A stretch of DNA of 27,573 nucleotides. It comes from an uncultured Porphyromonadaceae bacterium (GTDB taxonomy: Bacteria; Bacteroidota; Bacteroidia; Bacteroidales; Muribaculaceae). The position numbers were made by a program, and so were the translations under genes. Where the stretch lies: assembly GCA_900550025.1 (NCBI GenBank), contig URQP01000019.1, positions 1 through 27,573 of the forward strand, in the 5' to 3' direction. The notes under the pieces were generated by a model. The model saw only the letters and a program-made list of their open reading frames with translations, searched no databases and had not been told where the DNA came from. Shown piece after piece: positions 1 to 6,764 of the stretch; within the stretch, counting starts at the first letter, position 1; each line of letters opens with the position of its first letter.

Positions 1-221
1 GGTGCAATGGCAGGATTTATTCCGAAGAACACAGGCGGAAGTTTGACATCAAGAATGATGTTTTCAAGGTAGAACAAAGTACAACCGATAGTAGCAAACT
101 GGTATTGACCATAAACAGGCAGCCGATTGGTGAATGGTTCAAAGAACAATGGGATAAATTACGGCAAGGCTTACGAAAATCAGTAGAAGAACCAAGAAAA
201 AGCAGAGGAATGAAATTTTAG
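1..221 (+). CDS. C-terminal end of an unidentified protein (possibly mobilisation-related), 5' end outside the window
   Basis: An open frame enters from the left edge (codons in phase with base 3) and ends at the TAG at 219-221, leaving about 72 residues. The tail is charged, with an EWFKEQWDKLRQ helix-like stretch, and ends in KSRGMKF. I do not recognise the family with confidence. The style resembles C-termini of Bacteroidales conjugation or mobilisation proteins, but this is an impression and not a motif match. The DNA from here to about 890 is visibly richer in A and T than the genes after 2800, which fits acquired DNA. That the frame is coding is supported by its uninterrupted length to the window edge and coherent composition; the function is open. 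Confidence 0.5.
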   Translation, partial: CNGRIYSEEHRRKFDIKNDVFKVEQSTTDSSKLVLTINRQPIGEWFKEQWDKLRQGLRKSVEEPRKSRGMKF

Positions 222-322
222 ACTATTTATATTGCTGAATCACAAAAAGAAATGCTGTTCATTATAGACAAATGAATGGCATTTTTTGTAATTTTGTACA
301 GTTTATAAGAATATCTTCGCAT

Positions 323-562
323 ATGAAGAAGTGGCAGAAAACAGTCGGTATTATTGTATTTGCTCTGATTGCTATATATGAGTTATTGATATGGGTAAAT
401 GCCTATGTAGATATGAAATACATAGTAGAGTCCAATGGAAATAACTTTTTAGCAGAGCGTATGTATATGCGTATTGGCTCATTGTCCTTTGGAATGTGGC
501 TGAACTTTGCATTGGCAATATTCCTGTTCATATGCCTTTGGCATAAAGAAGGCAAGCAATGA
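323..562 (+). CDS. Small two-helix membrane protein, unknown function
   Basis: This is a 79-residue protein if it starts at the ATG at 323 (MKKWQKT...). An in-frame ATG at 272 would add 17 residues, but the 323 start gives the usual positive N-terminus directly before a hydrophobic helix. Two predicted membrane segments are visible: roughly residues 7-27 (GIIVFALIAIYELLIWVN) and 57-74 (MWLNFALAIFLFICLW). The stop codon overlaps the start of the next small gene (ATGA at 559-562), so the two are probably translated together. I recognise no family. It lies in the AT-rich segment beside the truncated protein at the window edge and may belong to a mobile element. Confidence 0.5.
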   Translation: MKKWQKTVGIIVFALIAIYELLIWVNAYVDMKYIVESNGNNFLAERMYMRIGSLSFGMWLNFALAIFLFICLWHKEGKQ

Positions 563-723
563 AATTCATATACCTTATATTTTTCGGCATATTGTATGTG
601 TTCAATTTTGTCATGGACTTCTCTCATTATATAGGAGCCGCCGTGCGTTATATTTTCTTCAGGGTGATAAGGCGCAAACGCTCGTACCATGATTTATTTA
701 TCCGTTTGCACCTGATTCGCTGA
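559..723 (+). CDS. Small membrane protein, probably the 5' part of a frameshifted gene
   Basis: A 54-residue frame starts at an ATG that overlaps the previous stop by four bases. The N-terminus is one hydrophobic helix (MKFIYLIFFGILYVFNFV) followed by a basic stretch (RVIRRKRS). The frame stops at 721-723, but a different frame (693-890) continues without interruption, has coherent protein-like composition and no start codon near its beginning. Joining the two near 690-715 would give one protein of about 110 residues: a membrane anchor, a basic stretch and a soluble tail rich in W, Y and D. Either this is a genuine small protein or the gene has suffered a single-base indel. Function unknown. 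Confidence 0.4.
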   Translation: MKFIYLIFFGILYVFNFVMDFSHYIGAAVRYIFFRVIRRKRSYHDLFIRLHLIR

Positions 724-890
724 TTTATTGCCGTCAATACTATGAGGGCGGACAATTGGCGGCAGAAGGTTGGATGCTTGAAGATTGGAACAGGGAATCG
801 GATTATAGCGATAATATCGGGACATGGAGATACTACACGCGCGACGGTATAATGGTAGAAAAGTGGTGGCCGTTTCGGACTAATCCCTGA
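693..890 (+). pseudogene. Probable 3' remnant of the frameshifted small membrane-protein gene
   Basis: The frame opens after the TGA at 690-692 and ends at the TGA at 888-890, about 65 residues. It has no ATG, GTG or TTG at a sensible place near its beginning; the first Met is well inside (GWMLEDWN). The peptide looks like real protein: YCRQYYEGGQLAAEGWMLED, then a W/Y-rich end (GTWRYYTRDG, EKWWPF). It is in a different frame from the 559 gene directly upstream, so the simplest reading is one ancestral gene broken by an indel around 690-715. A programmed frameshift cannot be excluded, but no obvious slippery heptamer with a following stem-loop is seen. Confidence 0.4.
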
Positions 891-936
891 AATTTACCCC
901 AAATTAGACATTTCATTGGTTGCCATAAGTAATAGA

Positions 937-1048
937 TTGTCCTCCCCTGTTCACGGAGCGCAGCGCAGTTAATAGGGGAGGTGGGTCGAAGTGAACAGCA
1001 CCCTATTTGCTCCGCAAGCTGCGCAAACAGAGGGAGACACGCGAGTGA
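937..1048 (-). repeat. Dispersed structured intergenic repeat, copy A (short form)
   Basis: The reverse complement of this stretch matches the copy at 12227-12433 at both ends: one end carries TCCCTCTGTTTGCG and GAGCAAATAGGG, the other CCTCCCCTATT and CTCCGTGAACAGG. Each end forms an imperfect stem-loop in which most mismatches would be G-U pairs in RNA. Copy A lacks roughly 95 bp of the centre present in copy B. It lies in non-coding DNA between the accessory segment and tRNA-Asp. This looks like a non-autonomous REP/MITE-type family; I see no coding capacity. Confidence 0.7.
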
Positions 1049-1125
1049 CTTCATCTTTAATACATGCTTCCCTTGTTTTCAAACAATAGTATAGCCTAAT
1101 GACCGATTCGGATTTAAAGAATACA

Positions 1126-1164
1126 AAAACACCCGGCTTTACGTCAAAGTAAAATCGGGTGTTT
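1126..1164 (-). terminator. Intrinsic terminator after tRNA-Asp
   Basis: Read on the minus strand, AAACACCCG pairs with CGGGTGTTT across a loop of about 20 bases and runs into a T-rich tail. It starts about 25 bases beyond the 3' end of tRNA-Asp, in the right orientation to end that transcript. Confidence 0.65.
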
Positions 1165-1187
1165 ATTTCGTAAAACATTGTTTATTG

Positions 1188-1261
1188 CGGTGCGGACGGG
1201 ACTCGAACCCGCGACCCCATGCGTGACAGGCATGTATTCTAACCAGCTGAACTACCGCACC
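1188..1261 (-). tRNA. tRNA-Asp (anticodon GTC)
   Basis: The reverse complement folds as a complete tRNA. The acceptor stem is GGTGCGG paired with CCGCACC, the D arm contains AGTTCAGCTGGTTAGAAT, the anticodon loop CTGTCAC gives anticodon GTC, and the T arm is GCGGG-TTCGAGT-CCCGT. The discriminator base is G, as expected for tRNA-Asp. The 3' CCA is not encoded (the next bases are CAA), so it must be added after transcription. A Bacteroidetes-type promoter lies just upstream and a terminator just downstream, so this is a single-gene unit. Its 3' end faces the accessory DNA at 1-1187, the usual geometry for elements integrated at tRNA genes. Confidence 0.97.
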
Positions 1262-1292
1262 ATTGATAGCCGCTATTTTCCGTTAGCGAGTG

Positions 1293-1324
1293 CAAAGTTA
1301 CGATGTATAGTTTATTTTGCCAAA
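1293..1324 (-). promoter_or_regulatory. Promoter of tRNA-Asp
   Basis: On the minus strand a TTTG box (1321-1324) is followed after 20 bases by TAACTTTG (1293-1300). This is a full match to the Bacteroides housekeeping pattern TTTG-N19..21-TAnnTTTG. The upstream box lies inside the last codons of the MFS gene, whose stop is at 1312-1314. The start point would be about 25-30 bases before the mature tRNA. Confidence 0.75.
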
Positions 1325-2532
1325 TTTTTTGTGTTATTTTTGTTCTGTTTTTTGAAAAACGCTTGTGGGTAGAGGCGGCGCAACAACTGGCGGAGACCGA
1401 TAAGTGCCACTAAGAGCGTTATTGTCCCTCCGACATATCCTACCCATGTTATTGACAGATAGGAGCAAACCGCCCCGCCTGTCAAGGCTCCGCAGGCTAT
1501 CCCCACGTTATAAATGCCGGAATATATCGACATTGCTATGGTGGTGCCTTCTGGCGCTACCCGTATCACTTCCGATTGGAACACGAGATTGTAGGCGGTG
1601 ATGGCTATTCCCCATAGCATACATATTGAAATCGAGGCGAGGTGGCTTGCTGCCGACAGGTGCAGCAGCATCATAAATACGGTGACGCCGATGAGGGCAA
1701 AGGTGATGAATGTGCGTGGAGTGCGGTCGAAATACCGGGAGAAGATTACGCTTCCGAGCATTCCTGATACTCCGAACGCCATAAGCGTGAATGTTACTAA
1801 TTGCTCGCTGAAACCTGCCACTTGCGACAAAAACGGCTCGATATAGCTGTAGCCGGTGAAATGGCCTGTGATGAATGTGGCTGTTATTATGTATATGCAA
1901 ATCAATGCGGGATTCTTAAGCAGTGTTGGCAGGCTGTGCAATGTTATGGTATTGCTGTTTTTCACTTTCGGAAAAACAAAAGCGAGGAATACCAGCACGG
2001 CGAAAGCGGCAGCCGCTATGCACAGGAATGTGACGCGCCAGCCAAGATGCAGCCCGATTACGCGTCCCATAGGCAATCCGAGAATCATGGCTATCGACGA
2101 GCCTGTGACAATCATTCCCAAAGCGGCGGAACTCTTCCCTTCTGGTGCTATTTTTACGGCGATAGGCGACACAATCGACCAGAAAATGGAGTGGGAACAT
2201 GCGACGCATATGCGTGAGACCATCAGCATTCCGAAACTTTGTGACAAGGATGAGAAAATGTGGCTTGCCACGAACAGGGCGACAACTGACAGCATCAGCC
2301 TGCGGTAGTCCATTTTTGCGACAAGCAGCATAAGGGGCAGCGACAGCAATGCCACGAACCATGCGTAGACAGATATTAGAAGACCTGCATGGGCTTCTGT
2401 GATTCCGAAATCGGACGCGATGTCAGACAATAGCCCGATTGGGATGAATTCCGTAGTGTTGAATATGAAAGTCGAGAATGTCAGCCCGGTGAGTGGCAAC
2501 CAGTGCTTTACAGTAGTTTTTATATCAGTCAT
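1312..2532 (-). CDS. MFS exporter, sugar-efflux (SotB/AraJ) type
   Basis: This is a 406-residue polytopic membrane protein of the major facilitator superfamily (DHA1-like), with about 12 hydrophobic helices. The start is set at the ATG at 2532 (MTDIKTTVKHWLP); a longer frame to 2634 exists but its extra 34 residues run through the promoter and repeat region. The first helix reads FSTFIFNTTEFIPIGLLSDIA, closely like E. coli SotB/YdeA sugar-efflux proteins. The loop between helices 2 and 3 (LLVAKMDYRRLML) is the degenerate MFS motif A. GLPMGRVIGLHLGWR fits the motif C region. It probably exports sugars or small molecules by proton exchange; the substrate cannot be read from sequence. It is a single gene on the minus strand, and the tRNA-Asp promoter overlaps its 3' end. 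Confidence 0.88.
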   Translation of the reverse strand: MTDIKTTVKHWLPLTGLTFSTFIFNTTEFIPIGLLSDIASDFGITEAHAGLLISVYAWFVALLSLPLMLLVAKMDYRRLMLSVVALFVASHIFSSLSQSFGMLMVSRICVACSHSIFWSIVSPIAVKIAPEGKSSAALGMIVTGSSIAMILGLPMGRVIGLHLGWRVTFLCIAAAAFAVLVFLAFVFPKVKNSNTITLHSLPTLLKNPALICIYIITATFITGHFTGYSYIEPFLSQVAGFSEQLVTFTLMAFGVSGMLGSVIFSRYFDRTPRTFITFALIGVTVFMMLLHLSAASHLASISICMLWGIAITAYNLVFQSEVIRVAPEGTTIAMSIYSGIYNVGIACGALTGGAVCSYLSITWVGYVGGTITLLVALIGLRQLLRRLYPQAFFKKQNKNNTKNLAK

Positions 2533-2600
2533 AATACCATCGATTGGCCTGTCTCTTGGTGGAGACGGCTTTACAAACCAAAAACAATCTAATTCGACGG

Positions 2601-2631
2601 CAAAGATACAGCAAATCGAGAGCAGAACAAT
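2601..2631 (-). promoter_or_regulatory. Probable promoter of the MFS exporter, carried by repeat unit 1
   Basis: On the minus strand TATCTTTG (complement of 2601-2608) matches the TAnnTTTG -7 element, with ATTG about 19 bases upstream as an imperfect -33 box. It lies about 70 bases before the chosen ATG. The second repeat unit has TATCTTTA at the same place, one base off. Confidence 0.5.
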
Positions 2632-2735
2632 CAAACTTGTTTGAAATTGTTATGCCGAGATGCAGCGTATCTTATGTAAAGATACAGCAAATCGAGGGCA
2701 GAACAATCAAACTTGTTTGAAAATGTTATGCCGAG
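2602..2735. repeat. Direct repeat, two 58-bp units with a 76-bp period
   Basis: Units at 2602-2659 and 2678-2735 are almost identical. Each runs from AAAGATACAGCAAATCGAG through CAATCAAACTTGTTTGAAA to TTATGCCGAG, with only a couple of differences. Each contains the palindrome CAAACTTGTTTG. A further decayed piece (GAAGATGCGGCAAATTCG) follows near 2777-2794. The block fills the divergent intergenic region between the MFS gene (minus) and the GNAT gene (plus). Confidence 0.85.
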
Positions 2736-2817
2736 TTACAGCCGAGTTACAGCGGATGTTATAGCGTTATCTTATCGAAGATGCGGCAAATTCGCTGTGT
2801 AGTTTTAAATTATTCGC

Positions 2818-2825
2818 TAAATTTG
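2818..2825 (+). promoter_or_regulatory. Possible -7 box for the GNAT-like gene
   Basis: TAAATTTG matches TAnnTTTG about 18 bases before the ATG at 2843. No good TTTG lies at the expected distance upstream, so this is a partial match only. Confidence 0.35.
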
Positions 2826-2842
2826 CAGCAAAAAGTAAAAAA

Positions 2843-3976
2843 ATGGCTGTAGAAATAAAGGTAGTGCCTAAAGACAGGAAGTCGTTGCGTAAATTCGTGC
2901 AATTTGCAATTGATTTATATAAAGGTAATGATTGTTATGTCCCGCCGTTGGTTTCTGACGAAGTAGCGACTCTAAGTCCTGAAAAAAATCCCGCGTTCGA
3001 TTTCTGCGAGGCAGAATATTTTATGGCTTTCCGTGCCGGTGTGCCTGTAGGTAGGATTGCAGCCATTATTCATAAGATTTCAAATGAAGAGCGTGGTAAA
3101 AAGGAAATGCGCTTCGGGTTCGTGGATTTTATCGACGATGAGGAGGTGAGCCGCGCGTTGTTCGATGCAGCCGCTGCTTGGGGCAGGTCGAAAGGCATGG
3201 AGACGATTATCGGGCCGCTCGGTTTTTCGGATATGGACTATGAGGGCATGCTTGTCGAGGGGTTTGACGAGTTGTCTACGATGGCCACTATCTATAATTA
3301 TCCGTATTATCCGCGTCATTTGGAGCGGATGGGGTTCGAGAAGAAAGCCGACTGGGTGGAATTCAGCATGAAAGTTCCTGATGCCATCCCTGACAAGCAC
3401 GTGCGCATAAGCGAGATAGTGAAACAGAAGTATGGATTGAAAGTCGTGAAATACAATAGCCGCAAGAAGGCTGTCGCGGAAATAGGGAGGCCGTTGTTCG
3501 AACTTATAAACGAGGCATATAAGGATTTGTTCGAGTTCACGCAGCTCACCGACCGCCAGATAGACCATTATGTGGATATATATATACGATTGTTGCGGCT
3601 TGACCTCTTGACGGTGATAAAAGATGCCGGCGATAATCTTGTCGGTGTGGGCGTGGCTTTGCCTTCGCTTTCCCGGGCGTTGCAGAAGTCGCGTGGCAAG
3701 ATGTTGCCGTTCGGTTGGTGGCATCTTATTAGGGCGATGTATTTCAATGTGACCGATATAGTCGATTTGTTGCTGGTGGCTGTGAAGCCGGAGTATCAGA
3801 GCAAGGGGGTTAACGCATTGTTGTTCACGGACTTGATTCCGTATTTTCAGAAATACGGATATAAGTATGCCGAAAGCAATCCGGAATTGGAACTGAATCA
3901 GAAAGTACAGTCGCAGTGGCAGTATTTCGAGACGCGCCAGCATAAACGCCGCCGTGCTTACGGAAAACGGCTTTGA
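2843..3976 (+). CDS. GNAT-like N-acetyltransferase family protein, substrate unknown
   Basis: This is a 377-residue soluble protein without signal peptide or membrane helices. It resembles the conserved Bacteroidetes protein usually annotated as a GNAT-superfamily N-acetyltransferase. The N-terminal half includes VPVGRIAAII and FIDDEEVSRALFDAAAAWGR, the pattern of a GNAT central strand followed by the CoA-binding region. A second similar arrangement is near residues 270-345, with NLVGVGVALPS and VAVKPEYQSKGVNALL, where PEYQSKGVNALL looks like the GNAT pyrophosphate loop. Two half-domains in one chain would be consistent with a tandem GNAT fold. The start is the ATG at 2843, after an A-rich run. 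It is separated from parA by 183 bases and is probably its own transcript. Confidence 0.7.
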   Translation: MAVEIKVVPKDRKSLRKFVQFAIDLYKGNDCYVPPLVSDEVATLSPEKNPAFDFCEAEYFMAFRAGVPVGRIAAIIHKISNEERGKKEMRFGFVDFIDDEEVSRALFDAAAAWGRSKGMETIIGPLGFSDMDYEGMLVEGFDELSTMATIYNYPYYPRHLERMGFEKKADWVEFSMKVPDAIPDKHVRISEIVKQKYGLKVVKYNSRKKAVAEIGRPLFELINEAYKDLFEFTQLTDRQIDHYVDIYIRLLRLDLLTVIKDAGDNLVGVGVALPSLSRALQKSRGKMLPFGWWHLIRAMYFNVTDIVDLLLVAVKPEYQSKGVNALLFTDLIPYFQKYGYKYAESNPELELNQKVQSQWQYFETRQHKRRRAYGKRL

Positions 3977-4049
3977 TGGAAGTCGCGCGATGTTTCACGC
4001 TGTTGTAAATTGTTATAGTTTTGTAATTTATGCCGTGGAACACCGGCAG

Positions 4050-4135
4050 TTATTAACAAAAATGCCGACTTATCAACAATCGGGACGTTTTTCCGGAAAA
4101 ACCTTTTGCAGTTGCCGATAAAAATAATTCCTTTG
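4050..4135 (+). promoter_or_regulatory. parA promoter region with a 16-bp perfect palindrome
   Basis: TTTG at 4105-4108 is followed after 19 bases by TTCCTTTG (4128-4135), one base off the TAnnTTTG consensus, ending 24 bases before the parA ATG. Directly upstream of the -33 box is GTTTTTCCGGAAAAAC at 4087-4102, a perfect palindrome and a plausible operator. Two 9-mers that loosely resemble DnaA boxes, TTATTAACA (4050-4058) and TTATCAACA (4070-4078), precede it; neither matches TTATCCACA exactly. Confidence 0.5.
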
Positions 4136-4159
4136 CAATGAAAAATTATACTTGACAGT

Positions 4160-4927
4160 ATGGGTAAAGTAATTGCAATAGCAAATCAGAAAGGCGGTGT
4201 CGGCAAGACGACGACTTCGATTAATTTGGCTGCTTCACTTGCCACGTTGGGCAAGAAAGTGCTGATTGTCGATGCCGACCCTCAGGCTAATGCCACTTCC
4301 GGGCTGGGTGTTGACCCGAGAAAAATGACTTCGTCTATCTATGAGTGTCTGGTTGACAATTATCCTTTGCGGGGGGCGGAGTGTAAGACTTGTGTCGAGA
4401 ATCTTGAACTGATAGGGTCGCGCATCGACCTTGTGGGCGCGGAGCTGGAATTGATAAACAAACAAAACCGTGAGCAGGTGCTTAGAAATCTTCTTGCTGA
4501 AATCCGTAACAAGTATGATTTCATAATTATCGACTGTTCGCCGTCGCTCGGGCTTATTACCGTGAATGCGCTGACGGCGGCAGATTCTGTGATAATACCG
4601 GTGCAGGCGGAGTATTTCGCACTTGAGGGCATCAGCAAGTTGCTCAATACGATACGTATAATCAAGTCGAAGCTCAACAGGAAGCTTGAGATAGAAGGGT
4701 TTCTTCTTACTATGTACGACGCGCGCTTGCGTCTTGCCAACCAGATTTATGAGGAGCTGAAAAGCCATTTCGGCGATATGGTGTTCAACACAGTCATTCC
4801 CCGCAACATCCGTTTGAGCGAGGCTCCGAGCCATGGGCTGCCCGCTATACTCTACGACCCCGACAGCCGCGGCGCAACAAGCCACGTGCAGCTTGCCAAG
4901 GAACTGCTATCGCGTAATAATATGTAA
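4160..4927 (+). CDS. parA: Chromosome-partitioning ATPase ParA (Soj)
   Basis: This is a 255-residue cytoplasmic ATPase of the ParA/MinD family. The deviant Walker A motif KGGVGKTT is at residues 11-18, the LIVDADPQANAT segment at 35-46 is the ParA signature, and Walker B is IIIDCSPSLG. The N-terminus begins directly at the ATPase domain with no helix-turn-helix extension, which is the short chromosomal Soj type and not the P1-plasmid type. Such proteins bind DNA non-specifically as ATP dimers and move ParB-parS complexes. The ATG at 4160 is fixed by the strand just before Walker A. parB follows 15 bases after the stop, so the two are co-transcribed. Confidence 0.95.
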   Translation: MGKVIAIANQKGGVGKTTTSINLAASLATLGKKVLIVDADPQANATSGLGVDPRKMTSSIYECLVDNYPLRGAECKTCVENLELIGSRIDLVGAELELINKQNREQVLRNLLAEIRNKYDFIIIDCSPSLGLITVNALTAADSVIIPVQAEYFALEGISKLLNTIRIIKSKLNRKLEIEGFLLTMYDARLRLANQIYEELKSHFGDMVFNTVIPRNIRLSEAPSHGLPAILYDPDSRGATSHVQLAKELLSRNNM

Positions 4928-4942
4928 TTAAAGCCATACGAT

Positions 4943-5833
4943 ATGTCGCATCAGAAACGTAATGCATTGGGCCGGGGGCTTGATTCCCTGATTTCGATGG
5001 ATGATATCCAGACAGGAGGCTCGTCGGCCATCAACGAAATAGAATTGTCGCAAATACAGCCTAATCCGGAGCAGCCGCGCACGTGGTTCGACGAGGATTC
5101 GCTGGAAGAGCTTGCGTCGTCGATACGCGAATTGGGTATAATCCAGCCGCTTACTCTCAGGAAGGTAGGGGCTGAGCAGTACCAGATAATATCCGGAGAA
5201 CGCCGCTACCGCGCGGCAAAACTTGCCGGGCTTGACAGCGTACCGGCATACGTGCGGACGGCCAGCGACAGCGAAATCACGGAGATGGCTCTTATAGAGA
5301 ACATCCAGCGTGAGGACCTCAATGCCATAGAAATCGCGCTTACTTTCCGTAAACTTATCGACCAGTATGAGCTTACGCAGGAGCAATTGAGCTTGCGTAT
5401 CGGTAAGAAACGCGCCACCATCGCCAATTTCTTGCGTCTGTTGAAACTGCCTGCGGAAGTGCAGCTCGGCTTGCGTGACCGGCGTGTGGACATGGGGCAC
5501 GCGAGGGCTTTGCTCGCTGTCGAGAATCCGAAATTGCAGCTTAAGCTCTATAACGAGATAATAAAGCGCGGTCTGTCGGTACGTCAGGTGGAGGAATTGG
5601 CCAAGCAATATAACGGACACGAGCCGGAAACCGGCGGAAAGGCTCCGCGCAGTCAGGGCATCTCGGAAGAGTATGAGCTGTTGAAGAACCATCTTTCACA
5701 GTCGTTCCACACGCAGGTGCAATTCACTTGCAACAGGCAAGGCCGTGGAAAAATCACATTTCCTTTCAAAAATGAGCAGGAACTTGAAAGATTAATTAGT
5801 ATCTTTGACCGCTTGAAAGGCAATCTCGACTGA
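4943..5833 (+). CDS. parB: Chromosome-partitioning protein ParB (Spo0J), CTPase and DNA-binding
   Basis: This is a 296-residue protein of ParB/Spo0J type. It begins with the conserved N-terminal KRNALGRGLDSLI box that engages ParA. The sulfiredoxin-like nuclease/CTPase domain follows, with QIQPNPEQPRTWFDEDSLEEL, SIRELGIIQPLTLR and the signature GERRYRAAKLAG. NIQREDLNAIE leads into the helix-turn-helix region (LTQEQLSLRIGKKRATIANFLRLLKL) that reads parS. A C-terminal dimerisation segment ends the protein (ELERLISIFDRLKGNLD). ParB loads at parS and spreads as a CTP-dependent clamp. No convincing parS copy was found in this window. It is downstream of parA in one operon, followed by the DUF5683 gene after 86 bases. 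Confidence 0.95.
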   Translation: MSHQKRNALGRGLDSLISMDDIQTGGSSAINEIELSQIQPNPEQPRTWFDEDSLEELASSIRELGIIQPLTLRKVGAEQYQIISGERRYRAAKLAGLDSVPAYVRTASDSEITEMALIENIQREDLNAIEIALTFRKLIDQYELTQEQLSLRIGKKRATIANFLRLLKLPAEVQLGLRDRRVDMGHARALLAVENPKLQLKLYNEIIKRGLSVRQVEELAKQYNGHEPETGGKAPRSQGISEEYELLKNHLSQSFHTQVQFTCNRQGRGKITFPFKNEQELERLISIFDRLKGNLD

Positions 5834-5919
5834 TTTTATGTCAGCGGTTGGCCTTGTACGGATGTGAGTTAAAATTAAAAATTAGAAATTTGGCAAGATT
5901 TAGATTTTTCGGGAAAGAA

Positions 5920-6726
5920 ATGCTTAAAAAAGATTTAGCTTTGTTGCTGGTCTTTGCCGTTTCATTTCCATTTTCTATATTTGCTGACGAAACCGTTGAC
6001 GGGGTGGATGGCGATGAGATAGTCGTTCCGGAGCGGAAAGAGCGTGTGTCGCCGCCTAAGCAGGGCGGAGACGCAGTTTTTATGCAGCCCGATACCGTCC
6101 CTGCCGATTCTCTGGCGCGACCGGTTGCGCTTGGTGTCGACACTCTTGCCACTGACTCGATAACGGCCGGCGCGCTTGCCGCAATGGCTGACACGGTCGA
6201 CAGGATGCCGTCGGAATTCGAATTGCGGAGGAATTTCAATCCTGACCCTATCCGTGCCGTATGGCTTTCCGCTTTATGTCCGGGCTTGGGACAGATTTAT
6301 AACAGGCGTTATTGGAAACTGCCTATCGTCATAGGAGGATATGCCGGGCTGGTTTATGCCACATCATGGAACAACCGGATGCTTACCGACTATACGCAGG
6401 CATACCGCGACATAACTGACAGCGACCCGAATACGAAAAGCTATATGGATTTATATCCACCGACAACCAAGGAAGAGGATATAGATATGGAATGGCTGGA
6501 GCGTTCGTTGAGGTCGAAAAAGAATTTCTACCGGCGTAACCGCGACTTATGTATTATCGGTATGGTCGGTTTGTATCTTGTATGTATGGTCGATGCCTAT
6601 GTCGACGCTTCGTTGTCGCATTTCGACATATCGCCCAATTTGGCGGTGGATGTGGCTCCGGCGGTCATAGGTTCGTCCGACAGGTTGTCGAATTCGTTCG
6701 GCGTGCAGTGTGCGCTGACGTTTTGA
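5920..6726 (+). CDS. DUF5683 family membrane protein linked to parAB
   Basis: This is a 268-residue protein using the ATG at 5920. A longer reading would need the TTG at 5848 and lacks a proper N-terminus, while 5920 gives a typical signal peptide (MLKKDLALLLVFAVSFPFSIFA, cleaved near residue 22). A low-complexity segment of about 90 residues rich in D, P and A follows. The conserved core is PIRAVWLSALCPGLGQIYNRRYWKLP and a membrane helix (IVIGGYAGLVYATSW), and a second helix lies near CIIGMVGLYLVCMVDAYVDA. The PGLGQIYN segment is the DUF5683 hallmark. The biochemical role is unknown. Position after parB and before a lytic transglycosylase is the arrangement I recall from other Bacteroidales, suggesting an envelope role. 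Confidence 0.8.
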   Translation: MLKKDLALLLVFAVSFPFSIFADETVDGVDGDEIVVPERKERVSPPKQGGDAVFMQPDTVPADSLARPVALGVDTLATDSITAGALAAMADTVDRMPSEFELRRNFNPDPIRAVWLSALCPGLGQIYNRRYWKLPIVIGGYAGLVYATSWNNRMLTDYTQAYRDITDSDPNTKSYMDLYPPTTKEEDIDMEWLERSLRSKKNFYRRNRDLCIIGMVGLYLVCMVDAYVDASLSHFDISPNLAVDVAPAVIGSSDRLSNSFGVQCALTF

Positions 6727-6764
6727 CGGCTTGATTTGTTGATTAAAAGAAAAGAGTTAGAATA

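Noticed and set aside
3080..3943. Long minus-strand frame opposite the GNAT gene
   Set aside because: It is an antisense shadow of a gene with recognisable domains, with no promoter of its own.
3991..3999. Half parS site (TGTTTCACG) upstream of parA
   Set aside because: The right half of the palindrome (GTGAAACA) is missing, so it is not a parS.
4031..4048. TGCCG...CGGCA hairpin as a terminator of the GNAT gene
   Set aside because: The stem is only 5 bp and no T tract follows.
4050..4078. Replication origin near parAB
   Set aside because: The two 9-mers are not exact DnaA boxes, no dnaA or rpmH gene or AT-rich unwinding element is present, and two near-matches are expected by chance.
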